A stretch of 64,000 nt of DNA from JAWLCA01 sp041687395 (GCA_041687395.1 JAWLCA010000002.1:172007-236006), one strand, 5' to 3'. Shown: positions 23,815-33,257, counted from the stretch's first letter. Translations and numbers: made by a program. Notes: generated by a model not told the origin, from the letters alone.

Positions 23815-26064
23815 GTGCAGCGGGCCGAGCGCAGTGCAACATGGCAGCGGTTGAACCGTCTGCGCCGTCAGCGCCGGTTCCAGAACGGTGCGACGATCGG
23901 TCTGGTGCTGCTGGGCCCGGCGCTGGCGCTGGCGACCCTGATGGCGCTGGGCCCCTTCGGGCAGGGGGCCTCGTCGCCCGCTCTTCGGCTCGTGCTGCTG
24001 GCAGACCTTGTCTACATCCTCGCCGTTGCGGCCCTGGTTGGGGCGCGGATCGCGCGGATGATCTCGGACCGGCGGTCGCAATCGGCGGGCTCGCGGCTCC
24101 ACCTGCGGCTGACGGGCGTCTTCGTCAGCGTGGCGCTGGTCCCCACGGTTCTGGTCGCGATCTTTGCCGGTCTGACCGTGAACGTGGGGCTGGAGGGGTG
24201 GTTTTCGGACCGCGTGCGCCAGGTGGTCGGCAACTCGCTGGAGGCCGCGCAGGCCTATGAGGGAGAGCATCGGCGCAACCTGACCCAGGATACGCAAGTT
24301 CTTGCCGCCTATCTGAACCGCGCGCAGGACGGGTCGTTCCTGATGTCCGAGGGGGAGTTGCGGCAGCTTCTGACCCAAGGGCAGGCACAGATTCAGCGCG
24401 GCCTGCGCGAGGCATTCGTGATCGACGGCGGTGCCAACATCCGCGCCCGTGGCGAACGGTCCTATCTGTTCGACTTCGACGCCCCGCCCCCCGAGGCGCT
24501 GGAGCGCGCGGATACGGGCGAGACCGTGATCCTGGAAGATTGGGATCAGAACGAGTTTCGCGCGCTGATCCGGTTGGACAGCTTCGTGGATCGCTACCTT
24601 TACGTCAGCCGCGAGGTGGACGGGGCGATCCTGAGCCTGCTGGACGAGACACAGGAGACGATCCGGCTCTATCAACAGTTGGAGCGCGAGCGCGGACGCA
24701 TCCTGTTCGAGTTCGGGCTGCTGTATCTTGGTTTCGCCGTGATCCTGATTCTGGCGGCGATCTGGATGGGGCTGTGGTTCGCCGAAGGGTTATCACGCCC
24801 CGTGGGTCGGCTTGCGGGGGCAGCGCAGCGCGTGGGAAGCGGCGATCTGGATGTGCAGGTGGTCGAGGAAGAGGGCGACGACGAGATCGCCATGCTGGGC
24901 CGCGTCTTCAACCAGATGACGCGGCAGTTGAAGGGTCAGCGCGAGTCGCTGCTGGAGAACAACCGGCAGCTGGAACGGCGGAGGCGGTTGTTCGATTCGG
25001 TGCTGGGGTCGGTCACCGCCGGGGTCATCGGTCTGGACGCCGACGGGAAGGTGGCCTTCGTCAACCGCTCGGCGCAACGGCTGCTCGACTTTGCCGAACA
25101 ACCGGCGCTGGGCGGCAGTCTGTCGACGCTGGTTCCGGAATTCGCCGCGCTTTACGAGCGACTGCGCGGCAGCCGCAGTGCGACGGTGCAGGAGGAAATC
25201 CGGGTTTCGCGCGGGGGACGGCTGGAAAGCCTGCTGGTGCGAATGGCGGTGCGGCGCGCCGATGATGGGCGGCTGGAGGGCTACGTGGTCGCCTTTGACG
25301 ACGTGACCGATCTGGTCAGTGCGCAGCGGATGGCGGCCTGGGGCGATGTGGCACGGCGCATCGCGCATGAGGTGAAGAACCCGCTGACGCCGATTCAGTT
25401 GTCGGCTGAGCGCATCAAGCGGAAGTTCCGCCCCCTGGTGGGCGATGCGGCGGCGGATCTGGACCAGTATACGGACGTGATCATCCGTCAGACCAACGAT
25501 CTGCGCCGGATCGTGGACGAGTTCTCGCGCTTTGCCCGAATGCCGGAACCGGACCGCCGGCCGCATGATCTGGTGAAGATCCTGCGGGATGCGGTGGTTT
25601 TGCAGGATGGCGCTTTGGGTGCCGCGCGCCTGACGGCAGAACTGCCTCAAGAACCGTTGATTCTCGAGGTCGATGCGACGATGTTGAGCCAGGCCTTCAC
25701 AAACTTGATAAAGAACGCGGGCGAGGCCATTGAAACACTTTATGAAAAGGGCGCACCAGAGGGGCATGATCCGCAGGTTCGGGTGACCCTTGAACCGGGC
25801 GAGGAAGCGGTGCTGATCCGGATCATGGACAACGGCATCGGGCTTCCCGCTGATCGGTCACGGCTGTTCGAGCCCTATGTGACAACGCGCGAGAAGGGCA
25901 CTGGGCTGGGCCTGCCCATTGTCAAGAAGATCATCGAGGAACATGGCGGCACGCTTGCCCTTCTGGACGCACCGCCATTCAACGGCGCCACGCATCGCGG
26001 CGCCATGGCGGAAATCCGACTGCCGCGCCTGACGCGGGCGCGGCGCGACAGAAACGGGCAGTAA
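23815..26064 (+). CDS. ntrY: Membrane sensor histidine kinase NtrY
   Basis: 749 aa from a GTG. Three N-terminal transmembrane helices (about 27-50, 60-80, 98-122), a periplasmic sensor region to about 285, and a fourth helix (LLYLGFAVILILAAIWMGLW, about 300-320). HAMP follows (RPVGRLAGAAQRVGSGDLDV), then a PAS domain (LFDSVLGSVTAGVIGLDADG) and the kinase core: His in RRIAHEVKNPLTPIQLSAER, N box NLIKNAGEAIE, DNGIGLP and GTGLGLPIV. NtrY pairs with NtrX and is linked in alphaproteobacteria to nitrogen, redox and envelope control. A separate promoter in the 100-nt gap after ntrC is possible. Confidence 0.94.
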   Translation: MQRAERSATWQRLNRLRRQRRFQNGATIGLVLLGPALALATLMALGPFGQGASSPALRLVLLADLVYILAVAALVGARIARMISDRRSQSAGSRLHLRLTGVFVSVALVPTVLVAIFAGLTVNVGLEGWFSDRVRQVVGNSLEAAQAYEGEHRRNLTQDTQVLAAYLNRAQDGSFLMSEGELRQLLTQGQAQIQRGLREAFVIDGGANIRARGERSYLFDFDAPPPEALERADTGETVILEDWDQNEFRALIRLDSFVDRYLYVSREVDGAILSLLDETQETIRLYQQLERERGRILFEFGLLYLGFAVILILAAIWMGLWFAEGLSRPVGRLAGAAQRVGSGDLDVQVVEEEGDDEIAMLGRVFNQMTRQLKGQRESLLENNRQLERRRRLFDSVLGSVTAGVIGLDADGKVAFVNRSAQRLLDFAEQPALGGSLSTLVPEFAALYERLRGSRSATVQEEIRVSRGGRLESLLVRMAVRRADDGRLEGYVVAFDDVTDLVSAQRMAAWGDVARRIAHEVKNPLTPIQLSAERIKRKFRPLVGDAAADLDQYTDVIIRQTNDLRRIVDEFSRFARMPEPDRRPHDLVKILRDAVVLQDGALGAARLTAELPQEPLILEVDATMLSQAFTNLIKNAGEAIETLYEKGAPEGHDPQVRVTLEPGEEAVLIRIMDNGIGLPADRSRLFEPYVTTREKGTGLGLPIVKKIIEEHGGTLALLDAPPFNGATHRGAMAEIRLPRLTRARRDRNGQ

Positions 26065-26077
26065 GGGGGCAGATAGT

Positions 26078-27484
26078 ATGGGCGACATCCTGATCGTCGA
26101 CGACGAGCGCGACATTCGTGAACTGATCGGGGACATCCTGCGGGACGAGGGGTATTCGGTTCGACTGGCGGCAAATTCCGACGCCTGCATGGCCGAGATC
26201 AATGCCGAACAACCTGCACTGATGATCCTGGACATCTGGCTGAAGGACAGCCGGATGGATGGGATAGACATCCTGAAGACCGTGAAGCGGGACAATCCGG
26301 ATATTCCGATCGTCATCATCTCGGGTCACGGCAACATCGAGATCGCGGTCGCCGCAATCAAGCAGGGCGCTTACGATTTCATCGAGAAGCCCTTCAACAT
26401 CGACCAGTTGCTTGTCGTGATCCGGCGCGCCATGGAAACCTCGCGCCTGCGTCGCGAGAACGCGGACCTGCGCCGCCGCGACGTCGTTTCAGCCGACATG
26501 ATCGGGTCGTCGCCGGCCTTTCGCACGCTGAAGGCCAATCTCGACAAGGTGACGAAATCCAATGCCCGCGTGCTGCTCAGCGGTGCCCCGGGATCGGGCA
26601 AGGAGATCGCGGCGCGCTTTATTCACGCGCAGTCGAACCGCGCGAGCGCCCCGTTCGTGACTGTTTCCTCTGCCTCGATCGAGCCGGAGCGGATGGAGGA
26701 GGTTCTGTTCGGCCGCGAAACGGCCGACCGGGGGGTGGAGCCCGGCCTTCTGGAACAGGCGCACGGCGGCGTCGTCTATTTCGACGAGGTGGCGGACATG
26801 CCGCTGGGCACGCAATCGAAGCTTCTCCGCGTGCTGGTCGAGCAGCAGTTCATGCGGGTGGGTGGCGCCGACAAGGTGCGGGTCGATCTGCGCGTGATCA
26901 GCTCCACCAACCGCGACCTGAAGGCCGAGATTGCCGCCGGGCGGGTCCGTCAGGAGCTGTATGATCGGCTGAATGTCGTACCGGTAGGTGTGCCGGGACT
27001 GTCGGAACGGCGCGAGGACATCCCGGAACTTGCGCGCCATTTCATCGAATTGTTCAACCGGACCCAAGGCCTGCCGCTGCGACCGTTGTCGGAGGAGGCG
27101 GAAGCCTTGCTGCAGACAATGGACTGGCCCGGCAACGTGCGCCAGTTGCGCAACGTGATCGAACGCGCGCTGATCCTGGGCGAGGGGAACGGCGCCATCG
27201 AACCGCGGGAGGTGATGGGGCAGGAGGCCGCGCCCGCCGAGGACGGCCGGATCGTCCTGTCCGGCGGTCTTGCCACGCTGCCGCTGCGCGAGGCCCGCGA
27301 GTTGTTCGAGCGCGAATACCTTCTGACGCAGATCAACCGCTTTGGCGGCAACATCAGCCGCACGGCAAGCTTCGTGGGCATGGAACGCTCGGCGCTGCAT
27401 CGCAAATTGAAGTCGCTGGGGGTGGTCAATACCGGCAAGACCGGCCAGCGCGGGCAGCAGCCCGAAGAGGTGTTCGAGGACTGA
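26078..27484 (+). CDS. ntrX: Response regulator NtrX
   Basis: 468 aa. Receiver domain with Asp52 (LMILDIWLKDSRMDG) and FIEKPFNIDQL. The AAA+ domain has Walker A GAPGSGKE, in which the usual Thr/Ser after Lys is Glu, and Walker B GGVVYFDEVADMP. The sigma-54 loop GAFTGA is absent: LFGRETADRGVEPGLLEQA takes its place. The C-terminal Fis-type helix-turn-helix is GGNISRTASFVGMERSALHRKL. The altered Walker A and lost GAFTGA suggest it does not act as a sigma-54 ATPase activator. It begins 13 nt after ntrY with AGGGGGCAG as ribosome-binding site, and is followed by trkA after 88 nt. Confidence 0.94.
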   Translation: MGDILIVDDERDIRELIGDILRDEGYSVRLAANSDACMAEINAEQPALMILDIWLKDSRMDGIDILKTVKRDNPDIPIVIISGHGNIEIAVAAIKQGAYDFIEKPFNIDQLLVVIRRAMETSRLRRENADLRRRDVVSADMIGSSPAFRTLKANLDKVTKSNARVLLSGAPGSGKEIAARFIHAQSNRASAPFVTVSSASIEPERMEEVLFGRETADRGVEPGLLEQAHGGVVYFDEVADMPLGTQSKLLRVLVEQQFMRVGGADKVRVDLRVISSTNRDLKAEIAAGRVRQELYDRLNVVPVGVPGLSERREDIPELARHFIELFNRTQGLPLRPLSEEAEALLQTMDWPGNVRQLRNVIERALILGEGNGAIEPREVMGQEAAPAEDGRIVLSGGLATLPLREARELFEREYLLTQINRFGGNISRTASFVGMERSALHRKLKSLGVVNTGKTGQRGQQPEEVFED

Positions 27485-27572
27485 TGGCGGCCCGCGGTGC
27501 GCCGATTGACCGTCGGGGCGCCTTCTGCGATGCAGAGGGACAGGAAACCCTGGCCGGAGCAGAGGCGGGCAC

Positions 27573-28949
27573 ATGAAGGTCATCATCTGCGGGGCGGGTC
27601 AGGTCGGCTGGCAGATTGCGCGCCAGCTGTCGGGCGAGAAGAACGACGTCACGGTCGTCGACAACAATCCCGACCTGGTGCGCCGCGCGACCGACACGCT
27701 GGATGTGCAGGGCGTGACCGGCTTTGCCAGCCATCCCGACGTTCTGGACCGGGCCGGGGCGCGCGACGCCGACATGATCATCGCCGCGACCTATTCGGAC
27801 GAGGTCAACATGGTGACCTGCCAAGTCGCCCATTCCGTCTTCGACGTTACCCGCAAGATTGCTCGAATCCGGGCGCAGACCTATCTTTCGCCCGCGTATG
27901 CAGACATATACCGCCGCGACGCGCTGCCGATCGACGTGGTGATCAGTCCCGAGCGGGAGGTCGCAGAAGCGGCGCTGCAGCGGCTTGCAGCCCCGGCAAC
28001 CTTCGACACCGAAAGCTTCATGGGCGGCCGAGTGCAGCTGATCGGCATTGCCCTGGACGAGGATTGCCCGGTCCTCAACACGCCGCTTCGCCAGTTGACC
28101 GATCTGTTCTCGACACTGCGTGCGATTGTTGTGGGCGTGCGCCGCGAGGACCGGCTGTTCGCGCCGGAACCAGGCGATCAACTGTTCGACGGCGATCAGA
28201 TCTACGTTCTCACACATGTGGACGATGTGAACCGCACGCTGGAGATCTTCGGCAAGTCGATCAAGCGGCAGGAGAGGATCGTGATCGTGGGTGGGGGGAA
28301 CGTCGGCCTCGCCGTTGCCGAAGCGTTGGAGCGGCGCACCTCGCGCGTGCGCGTGAAGGTCATCGAGCGGAACCGCGCGCGGGCCGAGGTCGCGGCGGAT
28401 AGGCTGGAGCGGACCATCGTGCTGAACGGTGACGGCATGGACATCGATCTGCTGCTGGAGGCCAACGTCGATCGCGCCGATGCGATCCTGGTGGTCACGG
28501 ACGACGACAAGACCAACATGCTGGTCTCGGTGCGCGCGAAATCGGCAGGCTGCCCGATGGCGATTGCGCTGGTGAATGACCCGACGCTTGTGCCGCTGAT
28601 GGCGGCGCTGGATATCGACGCCTACATCAACCCGCGCGCCACCACCGTCAGTTCGATCCTGCGCCATGTCCGCCATGGCCGGGTGCGCGCGATCTATTCG
28701 ATCGGCGACAGCGAGGCCGAGGTGATCGAGGCGCATGTCCTGTCAACTTCTCCCATCTCGGGCCAGCTGATCCGCGACATCGACTTTCCCGAAGGCGTGC
28801 TGGTCGGTGCGCTGATGAAGGGGGACAAGGTGGTGAAGCCGACCGGCGACACGCGCATCGAGGAGGGTGACGTCGTCGCACTGTTCGCGATGGCCAAGGA
28901 CGTGCCCGAAGTGGAGCGCCTGCTGCAGGTCTCCATCGATTTCTTCTGA
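27573..28949 (+). CDS. trkA: Trk potassium uptake regulatory NAD-binding protein
   Basis: 458 aa cytoplasmic subunit with two tandem RCK units. The first has the nucleotide-binding GAGQVG (about 7-12), the second VGGGNVGLAVAEALE (about 240-255); each is followed by an RCK-C domain (RQLTDLFSTLRAIVVGV and the C-terminal GDVVALFAM). TrkA binds NAD(H) and ATP and gates the TrkH channel. It precedes trkH by 8 nt in the ntrX-trkA-trkH run, an association long known in Rhodobacter and other alphaproteobacteria. Whether it is co-transcribed with ntrX is not shown. Confidence 0.95.
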   Translation: MKVIICGAGQVGWQIARQLSGEKNDVTVVDNNPDLVRRATDTLDVQGVTGFASHPDVLDRAGARDADMIIAATYSDEVNMVTCQVAHSVFDVTRKIARIRAQTYLSPAYADIYRRDALPIDVVISPEREVAEAALQRLAAPATFDTESFMGGRVQLIGIALDEDCPVLNTPLRQLTDLFSTLRAIVVGVRREDRLFAPEPGDQLFDGDQIYVLTHVDDVNRTLEIFGKSIKRQERIVIVGGGNVGLAVAEALERRTSRVRVKVIERNRARAEVAADRLERTIVLNGDGMDIDLLLEANVDRADAILVVTDDDKTNMLVSVRAKSAGCPMAIALVNDPTLVPLMAALDIDAYINPRATTVSSILRHVRHGRVRAIYSIGDSEAEVIEAHVLSTSPISGQLIRDIDFPEGVLVGALMKGDKVVKPTGDTRIEEGDVVALFAMAKDVPEVERLLQVSIDFF

Positions 28950-28957
28950 GGCACGGC

Positions 28958-30481
28958 GTGTCGATCCGCCTGCATGATCTGCCCTTTGTCGTGATCCTGA
29001 TGGGCATCGGCGCCTTGGCGATGTTCGTTCCGGCTGTGCATGCGGTGGCGGTGCGGGATCTGCACGTCGCGCGGGTCTTCCTGTATTCGGGAACGCTGTT
29101 TCTGATGCTGACCCTTCTGCTTGCCATAGCGACCGCCGCCTATCGGCCGCGAGATGTGGCCCGCAGCCATCTTGCGTCGCTGGTGACGGCGTATCTGGTC
29201 CTGCCGTTGATGCTGGCCGTGCCTTTCGTGAATGGCGTCCGGGACACCAGTTATCTCAACGCCTGGTTCGAGATGGTCTCGTCGCTCACGACGACGGGCG
29301 CCACGCTGTTCGAGGCGCCCGGCCGACTGACGCCCTCGCTCCACCTGTGGCGGGCTCTGGTGGGTTGGTTGGGCGGGTTCTTCATCCTGCTGACCGGACT
29401 TGCGATTCTCGCCCCGCTCAATCTGGGCGGGTTCGAGGTGACGGGGCAGGCGGGGGGACGGGGCAATGTGCCGGGTGCCGTTCAGAGCGCCCGGATACCC
29501 GATCCGTCCGACCGGTTGTGGCGCTATGCGCGGGTTCTGTTTCCCGCTTATGCCGGCCTGACCCTGTTGCTGTGGATTAGTCTTCTGGTCGCGGGTGATC
29601 CGCCCCTGATCGCGGCTTGCCACGCAATGGCGACGCTTTCGACCAGCGGGATCTCGCCGGTTCAGGGGGTACAGCGCGCGCCGTCCGCCGTGCCGGGAGA
29701 GATGCTTATCCTGCTCTTCCTGTTCCTGGCAGTATCGCGCCATGTCTGGCCAACGGCGGCCATGACCGGCCCACGCGGCCGATTACGCGACGACCCCGAA
29801 TTCCAGATCGGACTCGCCTGTCTCATCGCGATCCCTGCGGTGCTTTTTCTGCGCCAGTTCGTTGCCGCACTTGGAGATCCGGCGCTTGGCGTCAGTGTCG
29901 CCGATGGGCTTCGCGCCGTCTGGGCCAACATCTTCACGGTTCTGTCGTTTCTGACCACGACCGGGTTCGTTTCTGCCGAATGGGCCGAGGCGCGGGTCTG
30001 GTCGGGCGTTCGGACACCCGGCCTCATCCTGCTTGCCATCGCATTGTTGGGTGGCGGCGTCGCGACCACGGCCGGGGGAGTAAAGCTTCTGCGCGTCTAC
30101 GCGCTTGCCAAGCACGGCCAGCGCGAGATCGAGCGGCTGATCCATCCCTCTTCCGTCGGAGGCGCCGGCGTCATCGAGCGCCGGCTGCGCCAAGAGGGGG
30201 CATTCGCGGCCTGGATCTTCTTCATGCTCTTCGCGGTGTCGATCGCGGTGGTGATGGCGGCCTTTGCCCTCGCCGGAATCGCCTTTGAACCGGCGCTCGT
30301 TTTCACGATCTCGGCACTGTCGACGACGGGGCCCTTGCCCTCGGTTGCGCTTGAAGCACCACTTGGCTGGGCAGGTTTGAGCGCCGCCGGCAAGGTGATT
30401 GCGGCATTCGCCATGGTGCTGGGGCGACTGGAGACGCTTGCCATCATCGCACTTGTCGCCCCGGCGTCATGGCGCAGCTAG
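28958..30481 (+). CDS. trkH: Trk potassium transporter membrane subunit
   Basis: 507 aa polytopic protein with about ten hydrophobic helices. Selectivity-filter-like P-loops are visible as SSLTTTGATLFEAP, MATLSTSGISPVQ, LSFLTTTGFVSAEW and ISALSTTGPLPSVA, giving the four M-P-M repeats of the family. It imports potassium with TrkA. The start is a GTG 8 nt after the trkA stop, with GAGG just upstream of it. The last P-loop is shortened relative to the others, as in other TrkH proteins. Confidence 0.95.
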   Translation: MSIRLHDLPFVVILMGIGALAMFVPAVHAVAVRDLHVARVFLYSGTLFLMLTLLLAIATAAYRPRDVARSHLASLVTAYLVLPLMLAVPFVNGVRDTSYLNAWFEMVSSLTTTGATLFEAPGRLTPSLHLWRALVGWLGGFFILLTGLAILAPLNLGGFEVTGQAGGRGNVPGAVQSARIPDPSDRLWRYARVLFPAYAGLTLLLWISLLVAGDPPLIAACHAMATLSTSGISPVQGVQRAPSAVPGEMLILLFLFLAVSRHVWPTAAMTGPRGRLRDDPEFQIGLACLIAIPAVLFLRQFVAALGDPALGVSVADGLRAVWANIFTVLSFLTTTGFVSAEWAEARVWSGVRTPGLILLAIALLGGGVATTAGGVKLLRVYALAKHGQREIERLIHPSSVGGAGVIERRLRQEGAFAAWIFFMLFAVSIAVVMAAFALAGIAFEPALVFTISALSTTGPLPSVALEAPLGWAGLSAAGKVIAAFAMVLGRLETLAIIALVAPASWRS

Positions 30482-30649
30482 GCCACACATCGGCAACGCG
30501 CTGTTTTGGGGCTGGAATCTGCCCGAAAGGCACTTCATACTCACGCCAAGTCCACGGGAGGTGGGCTGGGGCGCGCGGATTGTGCGTTGCCCCGGACGGC
30601 GGCAGACTGGGGAATGACACACCCGGCGACGAGGACAAAAGGCAAAACA

Positions 30650-30883
30650 ATGCCCTCAGACAAACAGAATTTGCAGGACGCGTTCCTTAATCACGTCCGG
30701 AAAGCAAAGGTTCCGGTAACCATTTTCCTGATCAACGGGGTGAAGCTTCAGGGCGTCATTACCTGGTTCGACAACTTCTGCGTGCTCTTGCGCCGCGATG
30801 GCCAAAGCCAGTTGGTCTACAAGCATGCGATCTCGACGATCATGCCGGGCCAGCCGATCAACCTGTACGAGGGGGACGACTGA
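30650..30883 (+). CDS. hfq: RNA chaperone Hfq
   Basis: 77 aa Sm-like protein, short at the C-terminus as is usual in alphaproteobacteria. Sm1 is VPVTIFLINGVKLQGVITWFDNF (read in pieces) and Sm2 is the classic YKHAISTIMP. Hfq forms hexamers that anneal small RNAs with mRNAs. The start at 30650 follows AAAAGG; a reading extended to 30506 has no support. The stop overlaps the first possible codon of the hflX frame, and hfq-hflX is the usual gene order. Confidence 0.97.
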   Translation: MPSDKQNLQDAFLNHVRKAKVPVTIFLINGVKLQGVITWFDNFCVLLRRDGQSQLVYKHAISTIMPGQPINLYEGDD

Positions 30884-30924
30884 AACCCCCCGAGATAACC
30901 GCGGCCCGGCCGACACGCGCGTTC

Positions 30925-32181
30925 GTGTTGCATCCCGACATACGAGCTGCGCCGCGAACAGGTCCAGATCGTCTGCCCGAACACCGCCTGCAAGAAGCCG
31001 TGGCCCTTGCGCACGCCTTGCCCGGGATCGAAGTTCTGGGCGCCGAGGTCATTCGCCTGCCACGGGCGCAACCGGGCAAGCTGTTCGGCAAGGGAAAGCT
31101 TGAGGAACTGAAAGCCCGGTTCGAGGCCGAGGGGATCGGCCTCGTTCTGATCGATGGCCCTGTTACCCCCGTGCAGCAGCGGAACCTTGAGAGGGACTGG
31201 TCGGTGAAGGTTCTGGACAGGACCGGCCTGATCCTCGAAATCTTTGCCGACCGCGCCCGCACCCGAGAGGGGGTGATGCAGGTGGAACTGGCGGCGCTCA
31301 GCTATCAGCGCACTCGGCTCGTTCGCGCCTGGACTCACCTTGAGCGCCAGCGCGGTGGGCTTGGTTTCGTCGGTGGCCCTGGCGAAACACAGATCGAGGC
31401 CGACCGGCGTGCCATCGACGAAGCGGTGACGCGCCTGCGTCGGCAACTGTCGAAGGTTGTAAAGACCCGGGAACTTCACCGTGCGGCCCGTGCCCGTGTG
31501 CCCTTTCCCGTAGTGGCGCTGGTCGGGTACACGAACGCTGGAAAGTCCACGCTGTTCAACCGCATGACGGGCGCGGAAGTGGTGGCCAAGGACATGCTGT
31601 TTGCCACGCTTGATCCGACGATGCGCGGCGTTGTCCTGCCCTCGGGCAAGAAGGTGATCCTTTCGGACACGGTGGGCTTCATCTCCGATCTGCCAACGCA
31701 GTTGGTCGCGGCCTTTCGCGCCACGTTGGAAGAGGTTCTCGAGGCCGATCTTATCGTGCACGTGCGCGACATTTCACATCCCGAAACCGAAGCGCAGGCG
31801 GCCGATGTGGCCGCCATCCTCGCCGATCTCGGGGTGGCGGAGACAACGCCCAAGATCGAGGTGTGGAACAAGCTCGATCTTGTGAATCGCGAAACCCGCG
31901 ACGTGCTTTCAGCGCTGGCCACGCGCAGGCCCGAGGTGCGTCTGGTGTCCGCCCTGACCGGCGAAGGGTTCGAGGGTCTGTTGGCCGCGATCGGCGAGGA
32001 ACTGGACGAAGAGCGCATGGAGGCCGAGATCGCGCTTGATTTCTCCGATGGCCGCCGGCGGGCCTGGCTTTACGAACAGGGCATCGTCGACAGCGAGGAA
32101 GAGATCGAGGGCGGCTCGCGATTGCGGGTGCGATGGACGGCGAGGCAGGCCAAGCATTTCCGCGAGATGCCACCGCACTAG
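30925..32181 (+). CDS. hflX: GTPase HflX (ribosome rescue/splitting factor)
   Basis: 418 aa from the GTG at 30925. The N-terminal HflX domain has GKLFGKGKLEEL, LVLIDGPVTPVQQRNLE and VKVLDRTGLILEIFADRARTREG (in pieces), followed by the linker GGLGFVGGPGETQIEADRR. The G domain has G1 GYTNAGKS (201-208), G3 DTVGFISDLP and G4 NKLD. HflX binds ribosomes and can split stalled ones under stress. The frame stays open upstream and encodes TRAFV directly before LHPDI, which looks like the conserved family N-terminus, so translation may start further up at a non-standard codon near 30880; see findings. Confidence 0.93.
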   Translation: MLHPDIRAAPRTGPDRLPEHRLQEAVALAHALPGIEVLGAEVIRLPRAQPGKLFGKGKLEELKARFEAEGIGLVLIDGPVTPVQQRNLERDWSVKVLDRTGLILEIFADRARTREGVMQVELAALSYQRTRLVRAWTHLERQRGGLGFVGGPGETQIEADRRAIDEAVTRLRRQLSKVVKTRELHRAARARVPFPVVALVGYTNAGKSTLFNRMTGAEVVAKDMLFATLDPTMRGVVLPSGKKVILSDTVGFISDLPTQLVAAFRATLEEVLEADLIVHVRDISHPETEAQAADVAAILADLGVAETTPKIEVWNKLDLVNRETRDVLSALATRRPEVRLVSALTGEGFEGLLAAIGEELDEERMEAEIALDFSDGRRRAWLYEQGIVDSEEEIEGGSRLRVRWTARQAKHFREMPPH

Positions 32182-32333
32182 AAGGTCGCTCGCCAACTGT
32201 CAGCGCGATGAACTCTGGCAGCCAGCACGGACCTCGGTTCAGGTGCGCGCACAAGGTTCTCGAATCTTTGGCGGGCACCTCACGTTTCGGTAATCATGCT
32301 TGTGTCTTCCGCCCGGTGGCATAAGCCACAGGC

Positions 32334-33155
32334 ATGTCCGGTTTGTTCGATCCTGGTTTCTCATCGCCTGGCCTTTTGGCCGCTCTGGCGGGCGTTTTTG
32401 TCTTTGTCGGCGTGGCAACATTCTTCGGCTGGTGGCGTGGCTCTCTCCGGACTATTCTCACTTGGGCTGCCGCCAGCGTGTGTCTTGGCGCGCTTGCCGG
32501 GCGCGCCGGCCACGTGGTTGTGAATTGGGACATGTACGCGGACTCACCTATCCGCATCCTTGCCTTGTGGGATGGCGGGATCTCTGGGCAGGGCGTGACT
32601 GGCGCCGTGGTTCTGATCACCGCCGTGGCAGCTGGCAGCAGGCCGGGCATCCTGCGCCCGGCCTTGGTTGCCGGTGTGCTCGGGTTTGTAACCTGGCAAG
32701 GCGTGACGAACCTGATTTTCACCCCCGAACGAACTCCGATTTCCGAAATGCAGTTCGAACAGCTGGATGGCACGCCCTTCGACCTTGCGCGCCTGCAGGG
32801 CCGTCCCGTCGTCCTGAACCTCTGGGCCACATGGTGCGGCCCGTGCAGACGCGAAATGCCGATGATGGCAGAGATCGCGTCAGAGATGAGTGACGTGACT
32901 TTCGTCTTCGCCAATCAACGAGAAGCGCCCGAGCGGATCGCCTTTTATCTTGCGACCGAGCGACTTTCCCTGCCGAACGTGATCCTGGACCCGTGGGGCG
33001 ATCTGGGCCGTGCGCATGCCAGCTTGGGCTTGCCGGCGACGATCTTCATTGCAGGCGATGGGGCCGTGACCAGCGTGCACGTCGGAGAGATCAGTGAAAG
33101 AGACCTGCGATCCGCGATAGAAAACCTGCAGAGCAAGACGCCGCAGGAGGAATGA
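32334..33155 (+). CDS. Lgt-like membrane domain fused to TlpA/ResA thioredoxin domain
   Basis: 273 aa. Residues 1-130 form four hydrophobic helices; the segment PIRILALWDGGISGQG resembles the membrane part of prolipoprotein diacylglyceryl transferases, but the region is too short for a whole Lgt. Residues about 135-265 are a TlpA-type thioredoxin fold with active site WCGPC (167-171) and the cis-Pro loop GLPATIFI. It is expected to be membrane-anchored with the redox domain in the periplasm, acting in disulfide reduction or cytochrome c/oxidase maturation. It starts 152 nt after hflX with no clear operon link; tRNA-Ile2 lies just downstream on the other strand. Confidence 0.85.
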   Translation: MSGLFDPGFSSPGLLAALAGVFVFVGVATFFGWWRGSLRTILTWAAASVCLGALAGRAGHVVVNWDMYADSPIRILALWDGGISGQGVTGAVVLITAVAAGSRPGILRPALVAGVLGFVTWQGVTNLIFTPERTPISEMQFEQLDGTPFDLARLQGRPVVLNLWATWCGPCRREMPMMAEIASEMSDVTFVFANQREAPERIAFYLATERLSLPNVILDPWGDLGRAHASLGLPATIFIAGDGAVTSVHVGEISERDLRSAIENLQSKTPQEE

Positions 33156-33181
33156 TCGGGTCCCCTTGGGTACGGGGTCAG

Positions 33182-33257
33182 TGGTAGGCCCGGAGGGACT
33201 CGAACCCCCAACCAAGGCGTTATGAGCGCCCTGCTCTGACCATTGAGCTACGGGCCC
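33182..33257 (-). tRNA. tRNA with CAT anticodon, probably tRNA-Ile2 (lysidine-modified)
   Basis: A complete 76-nt cloverleaf with encoded CCA. Acceptor GGGCCCG pairs with CGGGCCT (one G-U). D arm is GCTC/GAGC. The anticodon stem GGGCG/CGCCT holds the loop CTCATAA. T arm is GGGGG-TTCGAGT-CCCTC. The CAT anticodon fits Met or Ile2. The anticodon-loop context and the TTGGT variable loop resemble E. coli ileX rather than elongator Met, so Ile2, needing TilS lysidine modification, is preferred. Confidence 0.88.

Noticed and set aside
33182..33257. Elongator tRNA-Met as the identity of the CAT tRNA
   Set aside because: The anticodon-arm and variable-loop wording is nearer to Ile2 (ileX type); Met remains possible but less likely.
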